This document shows positions 22,094-29,695 of a stretch of DNA of 29,695 bases, in pieces. The stretch spans positions 1 through 29,695 of the IMG/VR virus record IMGVR_UViG_3300025128_000217, one strand, 5' to 3'. Positions within the stretch are counted from its first letter, which is position 1; each line of letters starts with the position of its first letter. The notes under the pieces were generated by a model. The model saw only the letters and a list, made by a program, of their open reading frames with translations. It ran no database searches and had not been told where the DNA came from. This DNA comes from a virus. The position numbers were made by a program, and so were the translations under genes.

Positions 22094-23467
22094 ATGATTG
22101 AACATTCCCCTAAAGCAAAAGGTTTCCTCCCTGTTAAGTCTGGCCCTAACTTAACAGGTTTTTACATGGGTAATTCTCCAAGTCTTATGGACATGATGCA
22201 GACTGGAGGCCCAGCTACTAGAGGTGGTGCGGCTCTTGCACAGGCTCTTCAACAACAGTCAGATATACAGAAGCTTGAGGAATTTCAAAAGAAAGAAGGC
22301 AAAAGACAAGGCAAAGGTCGTTTGTTTGGTTCGATTGCTAAGACCGTAGGCGGCTTACTTGGCAGTACTTTAGGCCCAGTAGGTGCAGGAATTGGTGCGG
22401 GTCTTGGTCAGAGAATAGGCGAAGGTCTTGGTGCTGGCAAATCAAGAAGCTATGATGCAAGTGGTACTGTGTTTGGTCAACAAGCTTTTAGAGATGTAGA
22501 TGAGGCAAGTAAAGATTACACTAAAGGTTTGGGGCAACGAGCCTTAGTTGGCGGCCTTGAAGCTGGTATTGGTGCGGCCCTTAGCCCAGAAGGGCTTTTT
22601 GGTAAGAAATCTCCGGTTAGAGCGGCTATAGCCGATAGCTATGGTGGCGTTAAAGACTTTGCAGGTCGAGTAGGTGATGCATACGACAAGTTTACGGCTT
22701 TTGATATTGGGCAATCTGGCCCTGACATTTCTTCTGTTGCTGGAGTAGACACCTCTTCATTTTTACAAGATTTATTTTCTAGCAATGATAATGCACGGCT
22801 GTTTAGGCCCGGAAAAGGTGGTGGCTTTAGATTGTTAGCGAACGCACAAGATGGTGGTCTTCTTGGTATGCAGACTGGTGGGTTCACAGCCGAGTCTGTA
22901 TTGCAGTCTCAAGGACTTGCACCTACATCTGAGCAGTTAGCTTTATTTCAACAGTTTGACCCTACTGGATTGCAGAGCACTGCCCAATCTCTAAGAATGG
23001 GACAAATATCTGGTGCAAGACAGGCTAGGCAACAGCAAGCGGGAACTGGCTTTGCTGGTGCTGGTGGCGTAGAACAAGCTCAGTCAGCAATAGCAAGGGC
23101 GGCTCAAAGAGCCTTTGGTACTGCGGTTGGGCAAGAACAACAAAGGTTTGTTTCTGATACATTGGGAACTGCGGCTGATATTGTAGCTGGTGGAGGAGAG
23201 TTTAGAGGTTATTTTGGAGATCAAGCTGATGCTTATGAAGATGCATCGAATCCGGTAGGCCCTGCAGGTGCACCAACATCTCCACCTGCTGGTGGAGCAT
23301 CGGGAGCACTAGATCAAAACATTGGTACCCAAGAAAAAGGCCCAGACGGTCAAACTTATGAGTGGAATGGCAGTTCTTGGGTGCTTGTAACCGGAGGGGG
23401 AGGAACTGGGACTGGTTCTGACTTAGGTGGCGACATGCCCGGTTCTTCTGGAATTACTGGCCCATAA
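22094..23467 (+). CDS. Internal virion / ejection protein 1 (457 aa, Gly-rich)
   Basis: Probable ejection protein. A Gly-rich hydrophobic segment at about 78-115 (VGGLLGSTLGPVGAGIGAGLGQ) has the spaced GxxxG character of membrane-inserting zippers seen in gp14- and gp7-like proteins. A Gln/Arg helix region (about 290-355, ARQARQQQAG ... AQRAFGTAVGQEQQRF) and a C-terminal low-complexity tail ending near DGQTYEWNGSSWV and a GGGG run follow. The 57-base leader holds TTGCCT and TATTTA 17 bases apart and AAGGA eight bases before the ATG, so a weak promoter is possible. It precedes two more internal proteins. Confidence 0.75.
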   Translation: MIEHSPKAKGFLPVKSGPNLTGFYMGNSPSLMDMMQTGGPATRGGAALAQALQQQSDIQKLEEFQKKEGKRQGKGRLFGSIAKTVGGLLGSTLGPVGAGIGAGLGQRIGEGLGAGKSRSYDASGTVFGQQAFRDVDEASKDYTKGLGQRALVGGLEAGIGAALSPEGLFGKKSPVRAAIADSYGGVKDFAGRVGDAYDKFTAFDIGQSGPDISSVAGVDTSSFLQDLFSSNDNARLFRPGKGGGFRLLANAQDGGLLGMQTGGFTAESVLQSQGLAPTSEQLALFQQFDPTGLQSTAQSLRMGQISGARQARQQQAGTGFAGAGGVEQAQSAIARAAQRAFGTAVGQEQQRFVSDTLGTAADIVAGGGEFRGYFGDQADAYEDASNPVGPAGAPTSPPAGGASGALDQNIGTQEKGPDGQTYEWNGSSWVLVTGGGGTGTGSDLGGDMPGSSGITGP

Positions 23468-23478
23468 AGGAATACAAT

Positions 23479-24753
23479 ATGTCTAACGGAATAAGAACGA
23501 TATACAGCAGAAGGCAACGCATGGCTCCCGGCCAATACGAAACACCCTTTGCGGACTTTTTAGATAGGCTACCCGGACTTGTTAATCAGTACCAACAAAA
23601 TAAATTAGCACAGCAAAGGCAAGACTTAGCAGATAAAAGGTATGAAGATCAGATTAGATATAGAGACAGGCAGGAAAGACGTGCCATAGATCGACAGAAG
23701 ATTCAAGATTTAAAATATATACAAGGTCAAAGAAATCAAGAGCTGGCAAGGGCTGATGCTGAATTAAAATATCAACAGGGTTTACAAGAAAGTAAAGAAC
23801 GCTTTGATACACAGCGAAAAGATATAGAGATAAATAGAAAAAGAGCAGACGATCAATTTTTAAAAACAAATGTAATGAGTTTAATTAGGAATGGTAAATA
23901 TGGACTTGCCAGTCAAATGCTTTCTGGATTAGAGGGAACTCCAGAATTTGATTCTTTAGGTGCTATGATTGACCAAGCGGCTAAAAATAAAGAAGAATTA
24001 GATTCTGGTTTTAAAGAGGTTAGGAAGTTATACTACGACCCCAACGTTTCCATATACGAAAAACAAGATAGGCTAAATAGCTTTCAAGAAAAATTTTCTG
24101 ACAGATTTGAATTAGGAAAAGGTATTGACGATTCTATAACCAGATTTACAAGTTCTGCCAATTTAAAAGCAGAGGCTCAAAACAGAGGATTTAGACCTGT
24201 AGAAGAGTGGATAAATATCAAAGGCGGCAGGGAAGATATTGCAACTTATGAAAATGCTCAATCTGCAATAAAAGAAGCTCAGAAAGATATTAATAAAATA
24301 AATTCTGGAGTTGGGAATGTGGTAGGTACAAAGGAAAAATTGCTTGATGTTATAGGCAAGAATGAACGTATTATACAAGACTTAACGAATGATCCTAAAT
24401 ACAAATTAGAAACTCGTAGTCAATATGACGAGAGAAAGAAAATGGAAAAATTGCCATTAGAAGCCATGTTGCCCTCGGGTGTAAGTCAAGATCAATTTTA
24501 TGCAAGTTCTGCTTTTGATGGGGGTTCAGATAAAGAGTTTCTACCCTCCTCTGAAAGTGACATGGCTGAACTTGAAGACAATTTAAATAAAGAATTAGAT
24601 CAGATTACATCTAACCCCTCTGAAGAACAAATGGATGAGTCAAAAAGTACCTTAGGAGGCATATTGAACCTCCCAGAAGCTCAGGCCGCTAGGAGGCAAC
24701 CATTATCTATTGTAGACCCTATAAGAATTACTAGGCTTCTTCAGAGGAGATAA
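23479..24753 (+). CDS. Internal virion protein 2 (424 aa, coiled coil)
   Basis: After an N-terminal ASP/GLN-rich section with PFADFLDRLPGLVNQYQQNK, residues about 45-130 form a very long charged helix (LAQQRQDLADKRYEDQIRY, RQERRAIDRQKIQDL, ELKYQQGLQESKERF). The rest alternates helical segments (GLASQMLSGLEGTPEFD, IKEAQKDINKINSGVG) and an acidic C-terminal region. No membrane segment. The composition and place between the Gly-rich protein and the 1332-aa protein fit the second of three internal core proteins in short-tailed phages (gp15-like position). AAGGA precedes the ATG; the stop is three bases from the next ATG. Confidence 0.72.
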   Translation: MSNGIRTIYSRRQRMAPGQYETPFADFLDRLPGLVNQYQQNKLAQQRQDLADKRYEDQIRYRDRQERRAIDRQKIQDLKYIQGQRNQELARADAELKYQQGLQESKERFDTQRKDIEINRKRADDQFLKTNVMSLIRNGKYGLASQMLSGLEGTPEFDSLGAMIDQAAKNKEELDSGFKEVRKLYYDPNVSIYEKQDRLNSFQEKFSDRFELGKGIDDSITRFTSSANLKAEAQNRGFRPVEEWINIKGGREDIATYENAQSAIKEAQKDINKINSGVGNVVGTKEKLLDVIGKNERIIQDLTNDPKYKLETRSQYDERKKMEKLPLEAMLPSGVSQDQFYASSAFDGGSDKEFLPSSESDMAELEDNLNKELDQITSNPSEEQMDESKSTLGGILNLPEAQAARRQPLSIVDPIRITRLLQRR

Positions 24754-24756
24754 AGC

Positions 24757-27700
24757 ATGCCTACAAAACCGCAGGATTATAGAATTTTTTCTAGCTCCTT
24801 AGATAGATTATACCAGAATCCAACTTCCGTTACACAGCAAACTATAGACCGCTTTTACGACACTTCTGATTATTTAGAGGAGGATTCTAAATATGAAAAC
24901 TCCTCTTTTAGTCTTAGTGATTTTTATAAGGAAAAAGATAGCCAAATAGAGAGAGTTAAGGTTTCTTCTGACGATGAAACGCTGTATGGCTTTCAAGCAC
25001 CTTCTTGGACTCCAGAATGGATTAAAGCTGGCTACAACAGAAGCATAACTGGGATGGCGATAAAAGCCATTAATGGTGAAAGCATAAAAGAGTACGATTT
25101 AAATATTATGGAGGACATAGGAGCAACGGTTATGTCTATGGTACAGCCAGTTGATTTTGTGACTGGTATTCTTGGTGGTGGGGTAGGCGGGTTTGCGGCA
25201 AGGCAGGCATTGAAAACAGGCACAAAAGAAGCATTGAAAAAAGGGCTGTCTAAAACAGCAACAAATAAGCTTATAGCAAAGAAATTAGATGATACTGTTG
25301 TAAGTCAAATCTTAAAAAACACACCTAATAAGGCTATTCAAGTAATGACTCGTGCTGGAATAAAAGCAAACATAGCTAAAAAAGCAGTTGAGAAGGCTAG
25401 CCCTAGGGTTGTTCATAGAGCAATCATAGAAGGTGCAAAAGGTGCTACTGGGTTGGGTTTTTACCAAGGACTGTCTACGGCATCTTATGATAAAGTAACC
25501 ACGGGTGACATTGATGAAGTTAAAGTATTAAAAGAAACGTTAAAGGGGATGACTTTAGGTGCTGTTACTGGTGCAAGTTCTCCAGTTGTGAAGTCTGCTT
25601 TAAAAAATTTAAACCCTTTAACTCAAGAGCTAGCATCAAAAGCGGTTGAAACTGTAGAGTTCGGTACGCTATCTCCTTTATTGAATGGGCAAGATATCAA
25701 CCCTGAAACTTTAGTGGAGAGTTATATACATGCGGCTGGCGTTGTTGGAGGTCTAACCGCTCAAAAAAAAGCTTATGCCTTTGCTAAAAAGGGCATCAAA
25801 TCAATTAAAGAAAAACAATTCGACAGTCCAATGGATGCTGAGACTGCGGCTAGGTATATATTGGAAAGTGAATTGCCAAATCAACCTAAGAAATCAAAAA
25901 AAACGAGCAGAAATTTAATAGAGTCGCAAGAAGTATTTGTTAATAAGTATGGCACTAAATTTGATAATTTGAAATTTTCAGACTCTTCCAAAGAAGTCAC
26001 TCTTAGAAACGTCAAAACAAGGAAGGTTGATAAGCTTAACTACGATCAGTTTAATGATCTTTTATTTAGAAGGCAAAGCAGAGCTAGGACAGTAGTCGGA
26101 TTAGCTAAAAGTAGAAATAAACAAATATTAGACATTAAAGATAATTTAAAAGTTGCAGATAGTAGATTTAAAGATTACATAGATGCTGTGAGATTGACTG
26201 AAGTAGACCCCAAGATAAAAAATAAATACTCTTTAAATAGTTTAAGCGGGGTAGAAAGGCTAAAGCTTTTAAATGAAATGAGGCATGAAAAAAGAATAGC
26301 TGATTTAAGTAAGAGCTTTTCAAAGGCTGGATGGGAGGGAAGCCTTTTGCCAAAGCAAAGATTTATAGATCAGGTTTTGCCAAACCTACCCAAGGTCTAT
26401 AGGCAAGCTAAAAACAGAGCGACTACACAGTTAGAGGTTATTTCTTTTAGGGACTTTGACAATTACAACGTAAGGGAATTAACTTTGCTTGGTGGGTATT
26501 TACAGCAACTGCAAAGTGCGGGTTCTTTCAAAAAGGGTTTATTTAAAAAACAAGCTTTATTAGATGATGCAAAAAAATTAGCAGATCGTTTAGAAGACCC
26601 TAATTACGCTAACCCAAAAAATAAAGACTTGCCAGACTTCAAAAGAGTGTCTGAGGTAAGGCGTATTCTAGATAAAATATGGGACGATGCAAACAGCATA
26701 GGTATTGATCTGGGGCCAAAAGAAGAATTGTATTTCCCAAGAATGATAAAGCCTGAAGTGCTAAAAATATTTAATTCAGATATAGCTAAGTTTGGTAAGG
26801 ACAATCCTTCTCTTGCTTTTGATTCAAAGGGTCTTGCGAAGACCAGAGAGTTTCAAGACCTTGTAGCTGGTTATGTTAAAAACAATCAATTTGACAATGC
26901 AACAATTAAATCCATAAAAAAAATAGCAGGGATCGCTGATGATGCGCCTGAACCTAGGACTAGGGCAGGGCAAAGAGATACGAACAAAAGAATCGCTGAG
27001 GCTTTTGACACTTTCTCTAGAAATATCACTGTTCAGTTTAGTAGTAAGGCAAAGAATTTAGAGTTCGCTAGAAAAAATATAGACATACCAAAAGAATTTT
27101 TTGAACGTGATGCGAGACTTGTACTTTCACGGTATGCCAAGCAAGCATCTTCTAGGATAGCAGAGGTGGAAAACTTTGGAGTGAAAGGAGAGAGAATATA
27201 TTCAAGAATATCAGCATTAAGAAAATCTGCAATTAACGCAAGGCAAGAAGGTAATTCTAACCTGTCAAGAAGGCTTGAAAACTCTGCTAAAACTATAGAT
27301 TTCTTATTTAAATCGGCCACTACTAGAATAGAGCTAGACCCTAATTATAATTACAAGTCATCATTCGCTAAAAAGTTTTGGAACAATGTAGTTGATTTTG
27401 AAATAGGTACTAAAATAGGTCTTGGGTTTGCAACAATACCAAATTTAACTCAGTTGTCAATATCTACAGCCCTTAGAACTGGATACTATCCTCTGATGAG
27501 AGCTATGGTAAAGCTGTCAACAGATCAAGAGTATAGAAACCTAGTAAGAAAGTCTGGAAGCACTAACCTCTCTGTATTTCAGCAAATGCATAATCTGGAG
27601 CCAACGGACACCTTTTTTGGTAAATTTGCAGATGTAACAACAAAGGCTTCAGGCTTTCAAAAGATTAATGAATTTAATCAGTTGATATCAGCGGCCGCCG

Positions 27701-28755
27701 CTAGGGAGTGGATAAGTTCACTAAGAAAAACAGCTAATGGAAAAAGTGCATTACTAGATGTTGGCTTTCAAACTCCGAGATTACTAGGTGGCAATAGAAT
27801 AAGCAGAAGGCAGTGGGCTATAAACACATTAAAAGAACTAGGCATATCTAATCATAAAAAACCACCAACAGAAAGACAGTTAGTAGAGTCTATGTATAGA
27901 TTTTCAAGAGATAGCCAATTGCAAAGAAATGTTTTGAATGAACCGTTAGTCACACAAGACCCTAGATGGAGGCCCTTCTTTTTATTTAAAAAGTTTGGAT
28001 ACAAGCAATTTAACTGGGTCAGAGAGCAGTTAGACCAAGAGGTTTCTCGTGGTAATTTATTTCCCATATTAAGACTAGGTATGGCCGGCATGGCTGGTGG
28101 TGAAATGGTTTCTTATGCTAGGGACTTATTATCTACTTGGATATCAGGTGATGAAATCTATGATAAAAATAGATACATACTTCCATACCTCCCAAAAACA
28201 ATGCCTTTTTCAGATGTTGGGCCTGAACAATTTATAGACATATCGCAATTAACTATAGATGACTATCTTGATAGATTCGCTTCTGTGGGTGCAATGGGAA
28301 TTGTAAGTGATATAGTAGCAAACGAAAATAAAATCAGGGCACTGGAGTTCGCTTTTAAGCCTGCTGTTGTGCAAGATTTTGAAAAAATTTGGAGTGCTAT
28401 GACTAGAACGATGGAAGACACTAAGACTTATGGATTAGGAACCGCCAAGAGAATACCTAAATATATAGCACCCGTAACCGGAACGGTTCCAAGAAGACTT
28501 TTACAACGCTTTGAAACTACAGGGCAGAGGTTGGAATATGTAAAAAGAATAAAAGGTTTAAGGCTTGGAGAAATACGAGATGCCATTATAGAAGGGGACA
28601 GTAATGAAGCCGTTAGGATAATACAAGACTACAACAGAACTTTTGGGTCAGAAAATCCTATTTTGTATGATGACTATGATGCAGATTCAATTACAAAAAG
28701 ACTGATGAATAAAATTAAAAAAAGAAGCTCCAATATAATGAGGTCTAATCCTTAA
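24757..28755 (+). CDS. Large internal virion / ejection protein (1332 aa)
   Basis: The longest gene, in the position of the large ejection protein (gp16-like role). An early Gly-rich hydrophobic stretch at about 118-150 (SMVQPVDFVTGILGGGVGG) and further small amphipathic Ala/Gly segments up to about 340 could line a DNA-translocating channel. A KR-rich helical centre follows. The C-terminal third has GTKIGLGFATIPNLTQLSIS (about 882) and RLGMAGMAGGEMVSYARDLL (about 1105), and the segment DPRWRPFFLFKKFGYKQFNW, recurrent in large internal proteins of marine podoviruses as I recall them. No lysozyme or polymerase motif found. Good GAGGAGA before the ATG. Its end overlaps the convergent gene by 11 bases. 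Confidence 0.78.
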   Translation: MPTKPQDYRIFSSSLDRLYQNPTSVTQQTIDRFYDTSDYLEEDSKYENSSFSLSDFYKEKDSQIERVKVSSDDETLYGFQAPSWTPEWIKAGYNRSITGMAIKAINGESIKEYDLNIMEDIGATVMSMVQPVDFVTGILGGGVGGFAARQALKTGTKEALKKGLSKTATNKLIAKKLDDTVVSQILKNTPNKAIQVMTRAGIKANIAKKAVEKASPRVVHRAIIEGAKGATGLGFYQGLSTASYDKVTTGDIDEVKVLKETLKGMTLGAVTGASSPVVKSALKNLNPLTQELASKAVETVEFGTLSPLLNGQDINPETLVESYIHAAGVVGGLTAQKKAYAFAKKGIKSIKEKQFDSPMDAETAARYILESELPNQPKKSKKTSRNLIESQEVFVNKYGTKFDNLKFSDSSKEVTLRNVKTRKVDKLNYDQFNDLLFRRQSRARTVVGLAKSRNKQILDIKDNLKVADSRFKDYIDAVRLTEVDPKIKNKYSLNSLSGVERLKLLNEMRHEKRIADLSKSFSKAGWEGSLLPKQRFIDQVLPNLPKVYRQAKNRATTQLEVISFRDFDNYNVRELTLLGGYLQQLQSAGSFKKGLFKKQALLDDAKKLADRLEDPNYANPKNKDLPDFKRVSEVRRILDKIWDDANSIGIDLGPKEELYFPRMIKPEVLKIFNSDIAKFGKDNPSLAFDSKGLAKTREFQDLVAGYVKNNQFDNATIKSIKKIAGIADDAPEPRTRAGQRDTNKRIAEAFDTFSRNITVQFSSKAKNLEFARKNIDIPKEFFERDARLVLSRYAKQASSRIAEVENFGVKGERIYSRISALRKSAINARQEGNSNLSRRLENSAKTIDFLFKSATTRIELDPNYNYKSSFAKKFWNNVVDFEIGTKIGLGFATIPNLTQLSISTALRTGYYPLMRAMVKLSTDQEYRNLVRKSGSTNLSVFQQMHNLEPTDTFFGKFADVTTKASGFQKINEFNQLISAAAAREWISSLRKTANGKSALLDVGFQTPRLLGGNRISRRQWAINTLKELGISNHKKPPTERQLVESMYRFSRDSQLQRNVLNEPLVTQDPRWRPFFLFKKFGYKQFNWVREQLDQEVSRGNLFPILRLGMAGMAGGEMVSYARDLLSTWISGDEIYDKNRYILPYLPKTMPFSDVGPEQFIDISQLTIDDYLDRFASVGAMGIVSDIVANENKIRALEFAFKPAVVQDFEKIWSAMTRTMEDTKTYGLGTAKRIPKYIAPVTGTVPRRLLQRFETTGQRLEYVKRIKGLRLGEIRDAIIEGDSNEAVRIIQDYNRTFGSENPILYDDYDADSITKRLMNKIKKRSSNIMRSNP

Positions 28756-28942
28756 CTCTTTCCATTATTTCTTCTGCCCACTCTGGGAATCCTTGTCTAT
28801 CCCAAAATTCAGCTAATCTTTTATAATAAGTATTTAGGTCTATCATATTTCTTTGTAGTGATCTCATAATAGCTCTAAGTTCTACAACTTGATCTTCTCC
28901 CAAAAGTTGATCTTCTTTTGAAAAGTCATCCATTATATCCAT
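28745..28942 (-). CDS. Hypothetical helical protein (65 aa)
   Basis: Reads leftward. Acidic, all-helical pattern: MDIMDDFSKEDQLLGEDQV, then VELRAIMRSLQRNMIDLNTYY and KRLAEFWDRQGFPEWAEEIMERVKD. No membrane segment or metal site. Its 3' end overlaps the end of the 1332-aa gene on the other strand by 11 bases, so the two transcription units collide without spacer. The start overlaps the stop of the gene to its right by one base (TAATG on the minus strand), indicating translational coupling. Function unknown. Confidence 0.72.
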   Translation of the reverse strand: MDIMDDFSKEDQLLGEDQVVELRAIMRSLQRNMIDLNTYYKRLAEFWDRQGFPEWAEEIMERVKD

Positions 28943-29184
28943 TATGTTCCACCACTCACTTTTAAAAGCCTATACTCATCTTTCCTTTTTCTTGTGTATG
29001 TTGTTTTTTGACTTCTTGACATTTTAAGCCAACAATCAGGCAATGACGAAACGCGAGTATCGTAACTGCCAGCAACACCACAAAATTCTTTTTTATCACC
29101 ACTATAATTAAAATTATTAGGACTGTATGTGGAAATTGTGCAAAAAGCACATATTTTATCAACTTTACTACATTTTTCAAACAT
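28942..29184 (-). CDS. Cysteine-rich small protein (80 aa)
   Basis: Reads leftward. Five cysteines: C5, C12, C15, C35 and C51 (KCSKVDKICAFC near the start, EFCGVAG and LPDCWLKM later). C12-x2-C15 could be half of a zinc-binding site with C35 and C51. The C-terminal part is basic (SRSQKTTYTRKRKDEYRLL). A hydrophobic frame at 28962-29180 on the same strand overlaps it but lacks the coupled stop. The start has a G-run (GAGGGGG at 29197-29203) 12 bases upstream, a distant Shine-Dalgarno. A small regulator or host-takeover protein is conceivable; unproved. Confidence 0.62.
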   Translation of the reverse strand: MFEKCSKVDKICAFCTISTYSPNNFNYSGDKKEFCGVAGSYDTRVSSLPDCWLKMSRSQKTTYTRKRKDEYRLLKVSGGT

Positions 29185-29269
29185 CAGTTAAAAAAACCCC
29201 CTCTATATTCGTTGTATTCTTCGTAAAAAAAGTTTTTCGACATAAGTATCGCTTAAATAAATTACAAAT

Positions 29270-29295
29270 AATAAGGGGGCCGTAGCCCCCTTATT
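29270..29295 (-). terminator. Strong hairpin terminator after the 29307 gene
   Basis: A perfect 11-base stem: AATAAGGGGGC (29270-29280) pairs with GCCCCCTTATT (29285-29295) around the 4-base loop CGTA. It lies 11 bases beyond the stop of the leftward gene at 29307, where a terminator is expected. On the minus strand the stem ends in TTATT followed by TG then AT-rich sequence, so the U-tract is short but present. The symmetric A/T arms could also stop transcription in the plus direction. Confidence 0.85.
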
Positions 29296-29306
29296 TGAGA
29301 GAAGGC

Positions 29307-29519
29307 CTAGAAAGGGCTCTCGTCTTTCTTGTAAGGCTCTTTAAACTGCCCAGACAAGTATTTTTGACCATCATCGTTCTGATTTATCCATAAAGAAAAG
29401 TCTTTCTTTTCCCCGTTAACCATTCCGTTGCCAGTATAGTCTGGTTTTTTATCACCATCCTCCTTATACTTGTTTTTCCACAGTTTGAAGTTTGCTTCTT
29501 TCATTTTGTATTCGGCCAT
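29307..29519 (-). CDS. Small DUF736/ssDNA-binding-like protein (70 aa)
   Basis: Reads leftward. MAEYKMKEANFKLWKNKYK, then KKPDYTGNGMVNGEKKDFSLWINQ and DDGQKYLSGQFKEPYKKDESPF. The arrangement KPDY-x-G...GE...W-x-x...DG-x-x-YLSG-x-x-x-x-P resembles DUF736-type OB-fold proteins. The last residues (K-K-D-E-S-P-F) look like the acidic D-D-x-P-F tip used by bacterial SSB to recruit repair and replication proteins. A very good Shine-Dalgarno (AGGAGG, complement of 29525-29530, five bases before the ATG) suggests strong expression. A role in phage DNA replication or recombination is the best inference. The terminator at 29270 follows it. Confidence 0.75.
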   Translation of the reverse strand: MAEYKMKEANFKLWKNKYKEDGDKKPDYTGNGMVNGEKKDFSLWINQNDDGQKYLSGQFKEPYKKDESPF

Positions 29520-29544
29520 TTACGCCTCCTATTTTTGAGATGGC

Positions 29545-29695
29545 TCAGTTAAGATCTCTATTAGCCAACAATGAATCTTTATTTAAGTCATCGTTATATC
29601 TTATACCGAACCATCTCGTTTGTTGTTGATATTTTTTCTCTAATTCTTTCATTCTTCTGTAAGCTGGGCCATTTTGTTGAACTCGATTGCTTTTC
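29545..29695 (-). CDS. Partial hypothetical protein (C-terminal 49 aa)
   Basis: A leftward frame open at the window edge: ...NGPAYRRMKELEKKYQQQ, then TRWFGIRYNDDLNKDSLLANRDLN and TGA at 29545-29547. Fourteen bases separate its stop from the Shine-Dalgarno of the 29307 gene, so both probably share one transcript. The visible part has a short coiled-coil-like helix and an unfamiliar tail. The N-terminus is beyond the window, so no function can be named. Confidence 0.65.
   Translation of the reverse strand, partial: KSNRVQQNGPAYRRMKELEKKYQQQTRWFGIRYNDDLNKDSLLANRDLN

Noticed and set aside
24757-28755. Lysozyme or RNA polymerase domain in the 1332-aa protein
   Set aside because: No catalytic motif of either kind was seen; large ejection proteins often lack them.
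28962-29180. Hydrophobic 72-aa minus-strand frame that looks like a membrane protein
   Set aside because: It overlaps the 28942-29184 frame, whose stop couples exactly to the next ATG; the Ile/Val runs come from the AT-rich alternate frame.
1-29695. tRNA genes, integrase, repressor or other lysogeny functions
   Set aside because: No cloverleaf with conserved GGTTCGAATCC-type arm and no recombinase or helix-turn-helix repressor pattern was found; the rest of the genome is outside the window, so this only applies here.

Overview
The window is a contiguous stretch of a tailed double-stranded DNA phage genome. It is AT-rich (by eye roughly 35-38% GC), tightly packed, and has almost no intergenic space. 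It contains no bacterial housekeeping genes, tRNAs, rRNAs, integrase, transposase or CRISPR array. A P22-type portal, a large terminase, a tail protein that opens with an FSGGLN motif and three long internal (ejection-type) virion proteins are present. No tape-measure, sheath or tail-tube gene is visible. Together these point to a short-tailed (podovirus-like) lytic phage. Several small basic and glycine-rich proteins resemble ones I associate with uncultured marine phages, so an AT-rich marine bacterial host is plausible, but that is inference.

Layout of the plus strand, left to right. 1-237: an AT-only direct-repeat tract and leader. 238-2817: a small unknown gene, then terminase small and large subunits. 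2872-4502: an M15-type endolysin and a Gly/Met-rich virion-type protein. 4505-9252: portal, scaffold, major capsid protein and a probable capsid decoration protein, closed by a hairpin. 9336-10385: a zinc-ribbon protein followed by three very basic small proteins. 10387-12166: head-tail connector proteins, one apparently split by an inserted beta-rich domain. 12271-16601: a long fibre with 27 YadA-like head repeats plus accessory small genes. 16616-18793: a cluster of about ten very small genes, mostly single-membrane-pass and coiled-coil proteins, three of them paralogous; this is the likely lysis or membrane module. 18793-28755: tail nozzle-like protein, a tail accessory protein, and three internal virion proteins of 457, 424 and 1332 aa.

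After 28745 the strand switches. Four minus-strand genes (one cut by the window edge) converge on the structural operon. One of them is a 70-aa protein with a DUF736-like pattern and an SSB-like acidic C-terminal tip, followed by a strong hairpin terminator. This is probably the edge of the replication/early module.

The plus-strand genes form one late transcription unit: start/stop overlaps (TAATG, GTGA) are common, and gaps over about 80 bases occur only near 9253-9335 and 12167-12270. The most distinctive signals are: (i) near-complete absence of the pentamers GCWGC, CCWGG and GGWCC, enforced through codon choice at Ala-Ala, Pro-Gly and Gly-Pro pairs; (ii) the tandem family of short membrane/coiled-coil proteins; (iii) a connector gene apparently split by a domain insertion; and (iv) an apparent frameshift at about 16810.
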